Part shown: one piece after another, positions 46,772 to 54,640 of the stretch
Numbering within the stretch: the stretch's first letter is position 1
Layout of the letters: each line of letters begins with the position of its first letter
Origin: Saccharothrix sp. ALI-22-I
GTDB lineage: Bacteria > Actinomycetota > Actinomycetes > Mycobacteriales > Pseudonocardiaceae
NCBI RefSeq assembly: GCF_001984175.1
Contig: NZ_MTQP01000062.1
Location: 62,001-126,000 of the forward strand
Direction of reading: 5' to 3'
Length of the DNA stretch: 64,000 bases
Translations under genes and position numbers: made by a program
Notes under the pieces: model-generated
Told to the model about the DNA's origin: nothing
The model's database searches: none
The model's input: only the letters and a program-made list of their open reading frames with translations

Positions 46772-47703
46772 TCGTGCCTCACCGAGGCGCGGTGGGCGGC
46801 GAGCAGGTCGTCACCGAAGTCACCGGACCGCCGCCGCCACACCGAGTGCGCGTGGTTGGCGTCGTTGTCGGTGTTGTCGTACTCGATCAGCAATTCCGGC
46901 CCCTGTATCCGGTAGTAGTGCCCTTCACCGCGCTTGGCCGACCCCTCCCACGCGAAGTGCAGCCGTTCCGGGTCCAGGGCGTCGAACTCCTCGTCGGCCA
47001 GGTCGCTGTGCAGCCGGTCCAGGTAGTACCGCACCAGCCCGACCAGCAGCCCGCGGGATGCCCGGTCCAGCTGCGCGGGCGTCACCCCGACGGGTTCCAG
47101 ATCGCCGACGCGAGGGGAGTTGCCGGTCTTGAGGTCCGGCGGCGGGGTGTCGGCGACGACGGCCAGCCCGCGCGCCGTGCGCCCCATCCGGTCCAGCAGC
47201 TCGCGGGCCAGTTCCTCTTCCAACCGCAAGGGCTGCAACACCGTCTGCCCCTGGTACGTCGTCCGGGCCGGGTTCGCGCCGAGGAAGAACGGGGTGGCCG
47301 ACACGCGTCCGTCGGCCACCACCACGCTCACCGACAGGTGATGCCCCTCGACCCGCCAGCCCCACGGCTGGTCACCGGGCTCGCCGAGCAGCACGGTCCA
47401 GTAGTCGCCCTGGTGCCGGTCCCGGCTGCCGCCTTCGCGGTCGTCCAGCACGTCCTCCAACGCCATCACCGCGGCCGTCTGCGCGTAGGCGCGTGGGCTG
47501 AGCACGCACGACAGCAGCCGGTGCACGGCTTTGCGCTGGTCACGGGCGAGATCGCCGTAGACGACGCCCGGCCGTTCACCGGGGGTGTACGCCCACCGTT
47601 TGCGCAGGTCGTCGTCGGACATGCTCCGCACCGCCACCGCGCGCTGCCCGTCGTCCAACAGGTCGAGGAAGCCCCGCGTGGCTTCGGCGATCTCGTGCAG
47701 CAT
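46768..47703 (-). CDS. DUF3500 protein
   Basis: 311 aa. Blocks such as RPGVVYGDLARDQRKAVHRL, WGWRVEGHHLSVSVVVADG, TPFFLGANPA, RLHFAWEGSAKRGEGHYYRI and QGPELLIEYDNTDNDANHAH followed by SVWRRR are characteristic of DUF3500. The conserved His/Asp/Arg cluster suggests an enzyme, but none is established to my knowledge. No signal peptide. It overlaps nfi downstream (GTGA) and the lyase-like gene upstream by one base (TAATG), forming a three-gene operon. Confidence 0.85.
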   Translation of the reverse strand: MLHEIAEATRGFLDLLDDGQRAVAVRSMSDDDLRKRWAYTPGERPGVVYGDLARDQRKAVHRLLSCVLSPRAYAQTAAVMALEDVLDDREGGSRDRHQGDYWTVLLGEPGDQPWGWRVEGHHLSVSVVVADGRVSATPFFLGANPARTTYQGQTVLQPLRLEEELARELLDRMGRTARGLAVVADTPPPDLKTGNSPRVGDLEPVGVTPAQLDRASRGLLVGLVRYYLDRLHSDLADEEFDALDPERLHFAWEGSAKRGEGHYYRIQGPELLIEYDNTDNDANHAHSVWRRRSGDFGDDLLAAHRASVRHE

Positions 47704-48473
47704 TACTCGAACTTATATGCCTTCAGGTTGCGCAGCAGCAGGTAGCAGTTCTGGAGTGAACCCGAGGTGTCGCCCAACGACCGGTAGATGCCCCACTTGG
47801 GCCGCAACCGGTCGCCGAGCCACGTGTCCACGCCTGAACGGGTCGTGTCGATCACGGTGGACGAGCCGTCGCGCACGACCCACCGCACCCGGCCGGCCGT
47901 GCCGTCGCCGACCTTGATCTCGACCTCGGTGTCGATCCACCGGTTGCGCAGCGGCGCGAGGTCCACCGCGCCGACCCGGACGTTGCCCTGGATGACCACG
48001 AACTCGATCTTCTCCACGCCGCCGATCCGCCGCAGCGACATCACGGTGACCGGTGACGTCCCGGTGCCGGGTTTCTTGGTCTGCATGATGTGGGTGAAGG
48101 TCGTGGTGGCCTTCAGGGAGCCGGGGATGAACATCGAGTAGGTGAACCGCCAGGTCTCACCGGCGTACAGGTTCACGTTCTGCCCGCCCGACCGCATGCC
48201 CGCCACTTCGTTGCGCTGCCGGTCGGTGGACGTGTCGCGGTCGCGGGTGTGCATGTCGAACCGGTAGTCCGACCCGCTCGGGTAGATGTGGGTGACGCCG
48301 GGGTGCGAGTCGGCCCGGTCGTCCTCGATGCCCTCGAACGCGCCCAGGCCGGTCGAGGACGCTTGAGGGCTCCACTTGAGCTGCCAGGCGGCGGCCCGCG
48401 CCACGCCACCTCCCGTGAGCAGCAACGGCACCGCCGCCGCACCCGCCAACACCGAACGACGGGACAGTTCCAC
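47703..48473 (-). CDS. Tat-exported polysaccharide lyase-like protein (jelly-roll)
   Basis: 256 aa. The N-terminus MELSRRSVLAGAAAVPLLLT is a twin-arginine signal cleaved near ARA-AA. The mature part is a beta-jelly-roll: RFDMHTRDRDTSTDRQRNEV, GETWRFTYSMFIPGSLKA, FTHIMQTKKPG, and RLRPKWGIYRSL with NCYLLLRNLKAY. The order resembles the heparin-lyase I/PL20 glucuronan-lyase type fold as I recall it. It probably acts on an extracellular acidic polysaccharide. First gene of the operon with DUF3500 and nfi; AAGGAG lies upstream. Confidence 0.65.
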   Translation of the reverse strand: MELSRRSVLAGAAAVPLLLTGGGVARAAAWQLKWSPQASSTGLGAFEGIEDDRADSHPGVTHIYPSGSDYRFDMHTRDRDTSTDRQRNEVAGMRSGGQNVNLYAGETWRFTYSMFIPGSLKATTTFTHIMQTKKPGTGTSPVTVMSLRRIGGVEKIEFVVIQGNVRVGAVDLAPLRNRWIDTEVEIKVGDGTAGRVRWVVRDGSSTVIDTTRSGVDTWLGDRLRPKWGIYRSLGDTSGSLQNCYLLLRNLKAYKFE

Positions 48474-48622
48474 GTCGCACTCCTTCCACCGCAGGGACGA
48501 TCACGGTCACAGCGGCGGTTCGGCAAGTTTGTTTACTAACGGCGGCTCTTGTCAACCACGTCCGCGACAGTCCGCGATATTCACGAGTGGGGCAGCCGGT
48601 CGTCGGCTGACATGCTGGTCTG

Positions 48623-49411
48623 GTGTGGAATGGCGAACTGCTCGACTTGGACGCGTACCTCGACCGCGTCGCCTTCACCCTCGACCCGGCCGCCGACCGG
48701 GCCACCACGCTGCGCGGCCTGCACCGCGCCCACCTGGCGGCCATCTGCTTCGAGAACGCCGACGTGCGCGACGGCGTGCCGCTCGGTCTGGACGTGCCGT
48801 CGTTGCAGGACAAGCTGGTGGCACGGCGGCGCGGCGGGTACTGCTTCGAGCAGAACCTGCTGTTCGCCGCCGTGCTCGACCGGCTCGGCCACGAGGTGAC
48901 CGGCCTCGGCGCCCGCGTCCTGCTCAGCCGCTCCGGCCCCGAGGTCCCGCGCACGCACGCCCTGCTGCTGGTGGACCGCCGCTGGGTGGTGGACGTCGGC
49001 TTCGGCGGCGGCGGGCTGCTGGAACCGCTGCCGTTCGCGGTCGGCGCGTTCGCGCAGCAGGGCGACTGGACGTTCCGGCTGGACCACCTCGACGGCGTGT
49101 GGACGCTCCGGTCGTTCCAGGGTGGTGAGTGGAAGGCGTTGTACGACTTCACCGAGACCCCGAACGCGCCCGCCGACTACGCGATCGTCAGCCACTACCT
49201 GTGCACGCACCCGTCGTCGCCGTTCCGGGGCAGGCTGCTGGTGCAACGCACCGACGAACGTGCCCGCTACAACGTCACCGACCTGGAGCTGACCGAGACG
49301 CGACCGAACGGCGAGGTGGTCAAGCGCAGCCTGACCCCCGACGAACGGGTCGCGGTGCTGCGCGAGGACTTCGGGCTGGAACTGCCGGATCGCCCTACGG
49401 CCACGGGTTGA
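48623..49411 (+). CDS. nat: Arylamine N-acetyltransferase
   Basis: 262 aa from a GTG. The catalytic triad is visible: Cys74 in RRRGGYCFEQN, His112 in PRTHALLLV and Asp124 in VVDVGFGGG. AAICFENADV is another family block. It transfers acetyl from acetyl-CoA to arylamines, hydrazines or, in biosynthetic contexts, amide bonds (RifF-like). No polyketide genes are nearby, so a detoxifying or sterol-related role as in mycobacteria is more likely. Its 3' end overlaps the converging gene by 17 bp. Confidence 0.93.
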   Translation: MWNGELLDLDAYLDRVAFTLDPAADRATTLRGLHRAHLAAICFENADVRDGVPLGLDVPSLQDKLVARRRGGYCFEQNLLFAAVLDRLGHEVTGLGARVLLSRSGPEVPRTHALLLVDRRWVVDVGFGGGGLLEPLPFAVGAFAQQGDWTFRLDHLDGVWTLRSFQGGEWKALYDFTETPNAPADYAIVSHYLCTHPSSPFRGRLLVQRTDERARYNVTDLELTETRPNGEVVKRSLTPDERVAVLREDFGLELPDRPTATG

Positions 49412-50045
49412 GTTCGGGCTTGTCGCCGTCGATCCGCCCGTCCGGCTCCCGGCCGGCGAGCCACGCGGTGAGGTCGGTGCGCGAGCCCGTCAGCGTTACG
49501 TCGTCACCTTCGCCGATCACCCACTGACGATCTGCGGCTTGCAACGTCAGCCGGACACCGTCAGGCACACGCGCCGACAGGAAGTCGACGACGTGGTCGC
49601 AGAACTCGGGCGACCACGTGACCGGGCCGAGGTCGAGGTCGCGGGTGTGGATCTCGACCTCGCGCCAGGTGGCGTAGGCGGTGTCGGTCAGCGTGCCGTC
49701 GCGGTAGAAGGCGGGGGTGTTCCAGTCGCGGACGTCGTCCCAGGCCTTGGTGAGCCGGGCGACGGCGTCGGCGATCGCGGCCCGGTGCTCCTGTGCGGAA
49801 CGTCCCGCGCCGGCTTCGATCGCGGCGTCTCGGGCGGGGCGTCCGCCGGGGTAGGGCTCGACCTTCGTGCCCTCGTGCTCGGCCTGACCCGCCATGGCGA
49901 TGGTGACGCCGGCCAGGTGGGCCAGCACGTGGCCGCGCGTCCAGCCGGGCAGTGCCGAGGGTTCGGCCACCTGCTCGTCGGTGAGGCCTTCGATCAGGGT
50001 GGCCAGTCTGCGGTGGGCGTCCAGCGCGTTCGCCTGGATCGTCAC
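49395..50045 (-). CDS. Maleylpyruvate isomerase-family (mycothiol-dependent, DinB-like) protein
   Basis: 216 aa. The N-terminal DinB-like helical bundle reads LSALPGWTRGHVLAHLA in part (EPSALPGWTRGHVLAHLAG), with conserved histidines in HVLAHLAG and ATWREVEIHTRDLDLG. A C-terminal MDMPI_C domain (about 160-215) has VRLTLQAADRQWVIG and TGSRTDLTAWLAGR. These proteins use mycothiol. The exact substrate is unknown; maleylpyruvate isomerisation is the founding activity. Divergent from the CGNR gene across 61 bp. Confidence 0.85.
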   Translation of the reverse strand: MTIQANALDAHRRLATLIEGLTDEQVAEPSALPGWTRGHVLAHLAGVTIAMAGQAEHEGTKVEPYPGGRPARDAAIEAGAGRSAQEHRAAIADAVARLTKAWDDVRDWNTPAFYRDGTLTDTAYATWREVEIHTRDLDLGPVTWSPEFCDHVVDFLSARVPDGVRLTLQAADRQWVIGEGDDVTLTGSRTDLTAWLAGREPDGRIDGDKPELNPWP

Positions 50046-50106
50046 GAGTCCCCCTAATGGTTTGTCGACTCAAGTGCGTTAGGGAAACTACACTAGACTT
50101 GCCCGG

Positions 50107-50634
50107 ATGGCACTGGTGTTGGAGTTCGCGAGCACGGTCCGGCACGGCGGACACGGCGGGCTCGTGGACGACCTGGCCACGCCGGAGGGCTTCGCTGCGT
50201 GGACCGGCGCCGAGGCTGACGAGGCGTTGCGACAGCGGGTGGTCGAACTGCGCTGGGCCGTGCGATCGCTGTTGGCGCACGCGACTCAGGCGAACGAGCG
50301 TCTGGACACGCCGCACCTGATGGACTTCGAGCGCGCGCTGAAGACGGTCAACGAGGCTGCCGCGCGGGTGCCCAGGGCGGCGCAGTTGGAGTGGACCGAG
50401 CAGCCCCGGTTGCGTTACGAGGACTCGGCGGACGCCGGCGATCGCCTGCTGGCGACGTTGGCGACCGCGGCGATCGAGTTCCTGGCGAGCGGGACGCGCG
50501 AGGACCTGCGGGCGTGCCCCGCGCCCCGGTGCATCCGGTACTTCGTCAAGGCCCACCCCCGACAGGAGTGGTGCAAGCCGTCGTGCGGCAACCGAGCCAG
50601 GGTCAGCCGGCACTACCACCGTGCACACGACTGA
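50107..50634 (+). CDS. CGNR zinc-finger transcription regulator
   Basis: 175 aa. N-terminal ABATE-like helical domain (1-125) has LVLEFASTVRHGGHGGLVDD. The C-terminal CGNR finger (about 135-175) reads RACPAPRCIRYFV, then EWCKPSCGNRARVSRHYHR, supplying four cysteines. Such proteins are stress- or ligand-responsive regulators. The 61-bp gap to the divergent isomerase-like gene probably contains its operator. Confidence 0.87.
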   Translation: MALVLEFASTVRHGGHGGLVDDLATPEGFAAWTGAEADEALRQRVVELRWAVRSLLAHATQANERLDTPHLMDFERALKTVNEAAARVPRAAQLEWTEQPRLRYEDSADAGDRLLATLATAAIEFLASGTREDLRACPAPRCIRYFVKAHPRQEWCKPSCGNRARVSRHYHRAHD

Positions 50635-50727
50635 CGATGAGGGCGGCGGCTCGGCGAGTGAGCAGGGCCGACGAAGGCCGCGCGAGCACCCGGAGGTACT
50701 CGCGCGGCCGGTCGCTGTTCCCGGACG

Positions 50728-51156
50728 TCAGCCCTGGACTATGTAGGCGGTCAGTTTGTCCTGGTCGTCTTGCAACTGGTTGATCCGGCTCTTCACCACG
50801 TCGCCGATGCTGACGATGCCGACCAACCGGCCATCGTCGACCACCGGCACGTGGCGGATGCGCCGCTCGGTCATCAACACCGTGAGGCTGTCGACCGAGT
50901 CGCGGGGTGTGCAGGTCAACACCTCGCTGGTCATGATCTCCGACACGGGCGCGCTCAACAGCTCGCCGCCCCGGTCGTGCAGCTTGCGAACGACGTCCCG
51001 TTCCGACACGATCCCGGCGATGCCCTCGGGCCCGATCACGACCATCGCGCCCACGTTGTGCTCGGCCAGCGCGGCGACGAGATCCGCTACCGACGCTCTC
51101 GACTCGACCGTGGCCACGGCCGACCCTTTGTTCCGCAACACGTCAGCGATCCTCAT
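50728..51156 (-). CDS. CBS-domain pair protein
   Basis: 142 aa made of two CBS domains. Domain 1 (about 10-65) has VADLVAALAEHNVGAMVV and GIVSERDVVRKLHDRG, domain 2 (about 75-135) has VSEIMTSEVLTCTPRDSV, RRIRHVPVVDDGRLVGIVSI and GDVVKSR. It binds adenine nucleotides and may regulate a partner in trans. The ATG at 51156 is preceded by GGGAGG. It resembles hypoxia/stress-linked CBS proteins of mycobacteria (Hrp1 type). Confidence 0.87.
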   Translation of the reverse strand: MRIADVLRNKGSAVATVESRASVADLVAALAEHNVGAMVVIGPEGIAGIVSERDVVRKLHDRGGELLSAPVSEIMTSEVLTCTPRDSVDSLTVLMTERRIRHVPVVDDGRLVGIVSIGDVVKSRINQLQDDQDKLTAYIVQG

Positions 51157-51269
51157 GGGCGCCTCCCGATCTCCGCCAGACCCGGTTGCTACCCAGCTCA
51201 GGCTAGTTCTCCGAGCGCGTGATCGGCAGATCACGCGCCCAATAGGACCACTCTGCGTCGAGTCGGTCC

Positions 51270-51670
51270 TCAGTCGAGACGCATTTGAGACGCCGTCGCG
51301 AACACCCCCATCGCCGTGATCACGATGATCACGATGATCACCACGGCGGTCTGCTGGAACCCGCCGAGCGCCGCGCCCAGCGCCGGTCCGGCGGAGAAGC
51401 CCACCGTGCGTACCAGCGTCGTCACGCCTCCGGAGGTGCCCATCAGCTCCGGAGGCGTCCGCTCCAGGACGGCCGCCGCGTCGGTCCGGCGAACAGTCCG
51501 TGGCCGATCCCGATCACCGCCAACCGCCACGCCAGGTCCCACGGATCATCACCCGCTTGGAGCAACAGCACGGTACCGATCAAGATCACGGCGGCGCCCA
51601 CCAGCGCGACCACCCGGTACCCGTACCGTCCGCGATCACGCCACGCGGCCTGGACCGGACCCGCCACCGG
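51270..51670 (-). pseudogene. Remnant of an MFS transporter with a frameshift
   Basis: From about 51670 leftward the frame reads WRDRGRYGYRVVALVGAAVI, LIGTVLLLQAGDDPWDLAWR, LAVIGIGHGLFAGP. Near 51480 the homology passes to another frame and continues AAAVLERTPPELMGTSGGVT, TLVRTVGFSAGPALGAALGG and FATASQMRLD. This is the last third of a DHA-type MFS protein. The N-terminal two thirds are missing; the sequence is fused to a LAL-regulator remnant. Confidence 0.7.
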
Positions 51671-52005
51671 CAGGACGGCGGCGTAACGCGCGTGCAGCTC
51701 GACCCGTTCACCGGGGAGCAGCCGCCGGTAGACCGCGTCACGGATCAGGGCGTGCCGGAACGCGTAACCGTCATCGTCCACGACCCAGCGTCCACAATGG
51801 ACCGGATCGGAGCTGTGCCCTGGACCTTGCTCGGCAGATCGTGGGAAATGCGCCTGCCACCGACGGCGGCGGCGCAGTCGGCACTTCCCGGCACCGCCTC
51901 ACCGCCGACGAGCACCGTCGCGGGCGCGTTGTCGAACGCGCCCGCGAGGTGCCCGATCTCGGCCGACCGCCCGAACAGCTCCGGGCTCACCAGGTGTGCG
52001 CTCAT
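51671..52005 (-). pseudogene. Remnant of a LAL (LuxR-type, AAA-containing) regulator
   Basis: The start MSAHLVSPELFGRSAEIGHL and AGAFDNAPATVLVGGEA is the usual opening of a LAL regulator up to the P-loop, but the P-loop itself (GVGKT) is lost and the reading becomes unlike protein. A later segment in another frame (about 51793-51671) gives RWVVDDDGYAFRHALIRDAV and YRRLLPGERVELHARYAAVL, which belongs about 300 residues further on in such proteins. Internal deletion plus frameshift make it non-functional. Confidence 0.7.
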
Positions 52006-52044
52006 AGCGCGCCGGAGACTGGTCGAGCGGTCGCGTCGCGCCCG

Positions 52045-52239
52045 TCAGCCGCCGCTCGTGCGGCGGAACACGCGCCGTCCCACGAACGTGTTCTGGTGCG
52101 GCCGACCGGGGACCTTGTTCACGCTGTCGTTCTTGTTGGCGTGACCGCGGCGGGCGGCGCGGTTGAGCGGGGCGGCCGTCTCTTCCTGCTCCTGCGGCTC
52201 CTGCTCGGCGTCGCCCTGCGGAACGTCTTTGTCGGTCAT
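52045..52239 (-). CDS. Small basic protein with NRAARRG motif (64 aa)
   Basis: 64 aa. Acidic N-terminal half (MTDKDVPQGDAEQEPQEQEE) and a basic C-terminal half (PLNRAARRGHANKNDSVNKV, PGRPHQNTFVGRRVFRRTSG). AGGAGG lies five bases before the ATG, so translation is well supported. The next gene upstream encodes an even smaller protein with the same NRAARRG core. No function is known to me; the basic tail suggests nucleic-acid or ribosome contact. Confidence 0.6.
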   Translation of the reverse strand: MTDKDVPQGDAEQEPQEQEETAAPLNRAARRGHANKNDSVNKVPGRPHQNTFVGRRVFRRTSGG

Positions 52240-52271
52240 GTGTGCCTCCTGGGGTGTGGCGAAGTCGCTGG

Positions 52272-52424
52272 TCAGCGACGCCGCATGGCGTACTGGCGCG
52301 GGTTGACGGCAGCCCGACCGCCAGCGAAACGCGGGTGCACCGCGCCGGACGAGCGCGCGCCGCGGCGTGCGGCGCGATTGGTCGGCTGACCGTCGTGTGG
52401 CGGTTCGTTGCGCATGGTGGGCAT
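52272..52424 (-). CDS. Tiny basic protein with NRAARRG motif (50 aa)
   Basis: 50 codons plus TGA. The product reads MPTMRNEPPHDGQPTNRAAR, then RGARSSGAVHPRFAGGRAAV and NPRQYAMRRR. GAGGAGG lies six to seven bases before the ATG, an excellent site. It shares PxNRAARRG and an Arg-rich end with the 64-residue protein 32 bp downstream, so the two form a small paralogous tandem. Function unknown. Confidence 0.6.
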   Translation of the reverse strand: MPTMRNEPPHDGQPTNRAARRGARSSGAVHPRFAGGRAAVNPRQYAMRRR

Positions 52425-52595
52425 GCGATCGCCTCCTCGATGTCGAGGCGTGCAAAGGCTACGACCCGTGGTTCGACAGGGTCGCGGGAACAGCCGCTAA
52501 GGCCACCAGGAGAAGGGCGCGGCACGGCCCGAGGCCAGTGCGGCGCTGGAGGAAGAGATCCTCAGAAGTAGATCTGAAAGAACATGGTCATGACG

Positions 52596-52729
52596 TTAGC
52601 GTGCTTCACGCCGAAGCGCCAACTGATTTACGGCGGCCGAGCTGATGGAGTAGAGCGCGGAGCACACGTAGAACGCCCCGTCACCGACCGAGAGTTGGCC
52701 GGCTGAGCAACCGCGAGCACCAACCGGGC
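52596..52729 (-). pseudogene. Possible remnant of an MFS transporter N-terminus
   Basis: Minus-strand reading gives RLVLAVAQPANS and then, after a one-base shift, SVGDGAFYVCSALYSISSAA followed by a stop. GDGAFYVCSALY resembles TM1 of actinobacterial MFS exporters. It lies in a 321-bp stretch (52425-52745) with no intact gene. The rest of that stretch shows nothing recognisable. Weak evidence. Confidence 0.35.
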
Positions 52730-52745
52730 CGGCTCGCGGTCGGTG

Positions 52746-53444
52746 TTACTCGCGGATCTCCAGGACCTCGCCGTCGATGACCGTGCCGTCCACGACTGCC
52801 GGGGGTTCGTCGCGTTCGGTGAAGAAGCGGGCGGCGAAGGCGCCTACGGCGCGGGTGGTGACGGCGTCGAAGGTGCCGCCGATCACTCCGCCCACCAGCG
52901 GGACGCCCTTGGCCAGGGTGACGGTGGCCTTGCTGGTGCCGTACTTGGCCAGCAGGGTGAAGCCGACCCGTTTGTTGATCTCGCGGATGAGCTGCGCCGG
53001 GATTCGCTCGATCAGGTTCATGGTGAGCTTGGCGCCCACCTTGATGCCCGCCTTCTTCAGCAGCTCGGTCCCGGCGTTGCCGAGCAGGCACACCAGGATG
53101 GCGGTCTGTACCTCGTCGCTCTCCAGGTCGTGCCCATAAACGGCGGCGATGGAGGCGATCAGGTGCGTCTGCACCAGGTAGGCGGCGGTCAGGTTGGCGG
53201 GCAGGCTGATCGGCAACGTGATCAGGCCGCCGACGTTCGTGGCGAAACCCTGCACGCCCGCCGCCGCCACGTGCGTCCTGATCAGGTGCTTGATCGCCTC
53301 CTCCGGCGGCAGCCCCTTCTCCAGCGCCTCCACGGCCATCTGCTGAGCACCCTTGAACGGCCCGAACCCGTTGATGCCCACCCTCAGGAGGTGGTCAACC
53401 GCGTTCTGCTGCACCCTGGTGATCGCACCCGGTTCGTCCACCAT
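52746..53444 (-). CDS. EcsC-family protein
   Basis: 232 aa. The EcsC-like region covers most of the protein: AVEALEKGLPPEEAIKHLIR, VGGLITLPISLPANLTAAYL, QTHLIASIAAVYGHDLESDE, AILVCLLGNAGTELLKKAG and a glycine-rich KGVPLVGGVIGGTFDAVTTR near the C-terminus. Two hydrophobic stretches may associate with membrane. B. subtilis EcsC is encoded with an ABC transporter but its function is unclear. It is divergent from the eRF1-like gene across 42 bp. Confidence 0.8.
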   Translation of the reverse strand: MVDEPGAITRVQQNAVDHLLRVGINGFGPFKGAQQMAVEALEKGLPPEEAIKHLIRTHVAAAGVQGFATNVGGLITLPISLPANLTAAYLVQTHLIASIAAVYGHDLESDEVQTAILVCLLGNAGTELLKKAGIKVGAKLTMNLIERIPAQLIREINKRVGFTLLAKYGTSKATVTLAKGVPLVGGVIGGTFDAVTTRAVGAFAARFFTERDEPPAVVDGTVIDGEVLEIRE

Positions 53445-53486
53445 GCCCCCGAGGTTACGCGGCGCGCGAGCGGGTAGCCGAGGCCA

Positions 53487-54572
53487 ATGGACATGTCTTC
53501 GTTGGGAGAGCTGGTCAGGCAACGCGGCCCGTTCGCGTCGGTCTACCTGGACGCCTCGCACGACACCGAGGACGCGGCCAAGGCCATGGAGCTGCGCTGG
53601 CGCGGTGTGCGCCAGGAGTTGGCCCGGCAGGGTGCGGACGAGGCGACGTTGGACGCGATGGAGGGCGCGGCGCTGGAGCCGGTCGTCGGCAAGTCCGGCC
53701 GGGCGCTGATCGCGGCGCACGGGCGGCTGCTGCTGGACCGGGTGCTGCCGCGCCCGCCCGCCGTGGAGACGGTGCGCTGGTCGGACCTGCCGCACCTGCT
53801 GCCCCTGGCCACCTGGACGGAACCCACCGTGCCGCACGTGGTCGTGCTGGTCGACCGGGCGGGCGCGGACCTGCACGGATACGACGGGCGGGGTGAACGG
53901 GCCACCGAGGTGCACGGTGAGGAGCACCCGTTGCACAAGATCGGTGGTGGCGGCTGGGCGCACAAACGGCTGCAGAACACCGTCGAGGAGACCGCCAGGC
54001 GCAACGCGATGCGCGTCGCCGAGGAGGCCGACCGGCTGGTCAGCGAGGTGGACGCCCGGCTGCTGATCCTGGGCGGCGAGGTGCAGGCCCGCGCGGACGT
54101 GCGGGAGCAGCTCAGCCTGCGGTGCCGGGACGTGCTGATCGAGGTGGAGGGCGCGACCCTCGCCGAGGGCGGGGACGACGCCGCGTTCGACCACGCCGTG
54201 CAGTCGCTCGTCGCCCAGTACCAGTTCGACCTGGACAACGACGTGGTGGAGGAGTTCACCGCCCAGTCCGGCCGCCCGGACGGCCTGGCCGTGCAGGGCC
54301 TGGCGCCCGTGGTGGAGGCGCTGCGCGAGGCGAAGGTGGCCGCACTGCTGGTGTCCGACCCGGCGGTGGGCGACCGCACGGTGTGGTCCGGCGACGACCC
54401 GGCCCAGGTCGCGCTGCGCGAGAACGACCTGCGCGGCCTGGGCGTCGAGCACGTGGGCGAGCACCGCGCCGACGAGGCACTGGGCACCGCCGCCGCCGCG
54501 ACCGGGGCACAGGTGGTCGTCGTCGACGTCACCGACCTGCGTGAGGGCGTGGGCGCGCTACTGCGCTACTAG
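53487..54572 (+). CDS. Bacterial eRF1-like (baeRF, Rv2629/Vms1-type) protein
   Basis: 361 aa. The N-terminal part (MDMSSLGELVRQRGPFASVY, LDASHDTEDAAKAMELRWRG) and the centre (VPHVVVLVDRAGADLHGYD, GGGGWAHKRLQNTVEETARR) match the recalled actinobacterial Rv2629 family. That family is related to the eRF1 domain 2/3 of Vms1/ANKZF1, which releases stalled nascent chains. The C-terminal L7Ae-like domain spans about 290-361. A ribosome-associated role in stress or dormancy is likely, since Rv2629 belongs to the dormancy regulon of M. tuberculosis. Confidence 0.8.
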   Translation: MDMSSLGELVRQRGPFASVYLDASHDTEDAAKAMELRWRGVRQELARQGADEATLDAMEGAALEPVVGKSGRALIAAHGRLLLDRVLPRPPAVETVRWSDLPHLLPLATWTEPTVPHVVVLVDRAGADLHGYDGRGERATEVHGEEHPLHKIGGGGWAHKRLQNTVEETARRNAMRVAEEADRLVSEVDARLLILGGEVQARADVREQLSLRCRDVLIEVEGATLAEGGDDAAFDHAVQSLVAQYQFDLDNDVVEEFTAQSGRPDGLAVQGLAPVVEALREAKVAALLVSDPAVGDRTVWSGDDPAQVALRENDLRGLGVEHVGEHRADEALGTAAAATGAQVVVVDVTDLREGVGALLRY

Positions 54573-54599
54573 CACCCCGTGTTCGAGGTAGAGGGTTAC

Positions 54600-54626
54600 G
54601 CCGCGCTCCCGTGCTCCGAGCGCGGC
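54600..54626. terminator. Hairpin between the eRF1-like gene and gluD
   Basis: GCCGCGCTC (54600-54608) pairs perfectly with GAGCGCGGC (54618-54626) around a 9-base loop, between converging genes ending at 54572 and 54641. No T-run. Confidence 0.55.
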
Positions 54627-54640
54627 GGACACCCACCTGG

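Noticed and set aside
48600-48630. A TGGTCTGGTG sequence resembling a DasR (dre) half-site before nat
   Set aside because: Only one half matches and the palindrome is not completed; too weak to call without a genome scan.
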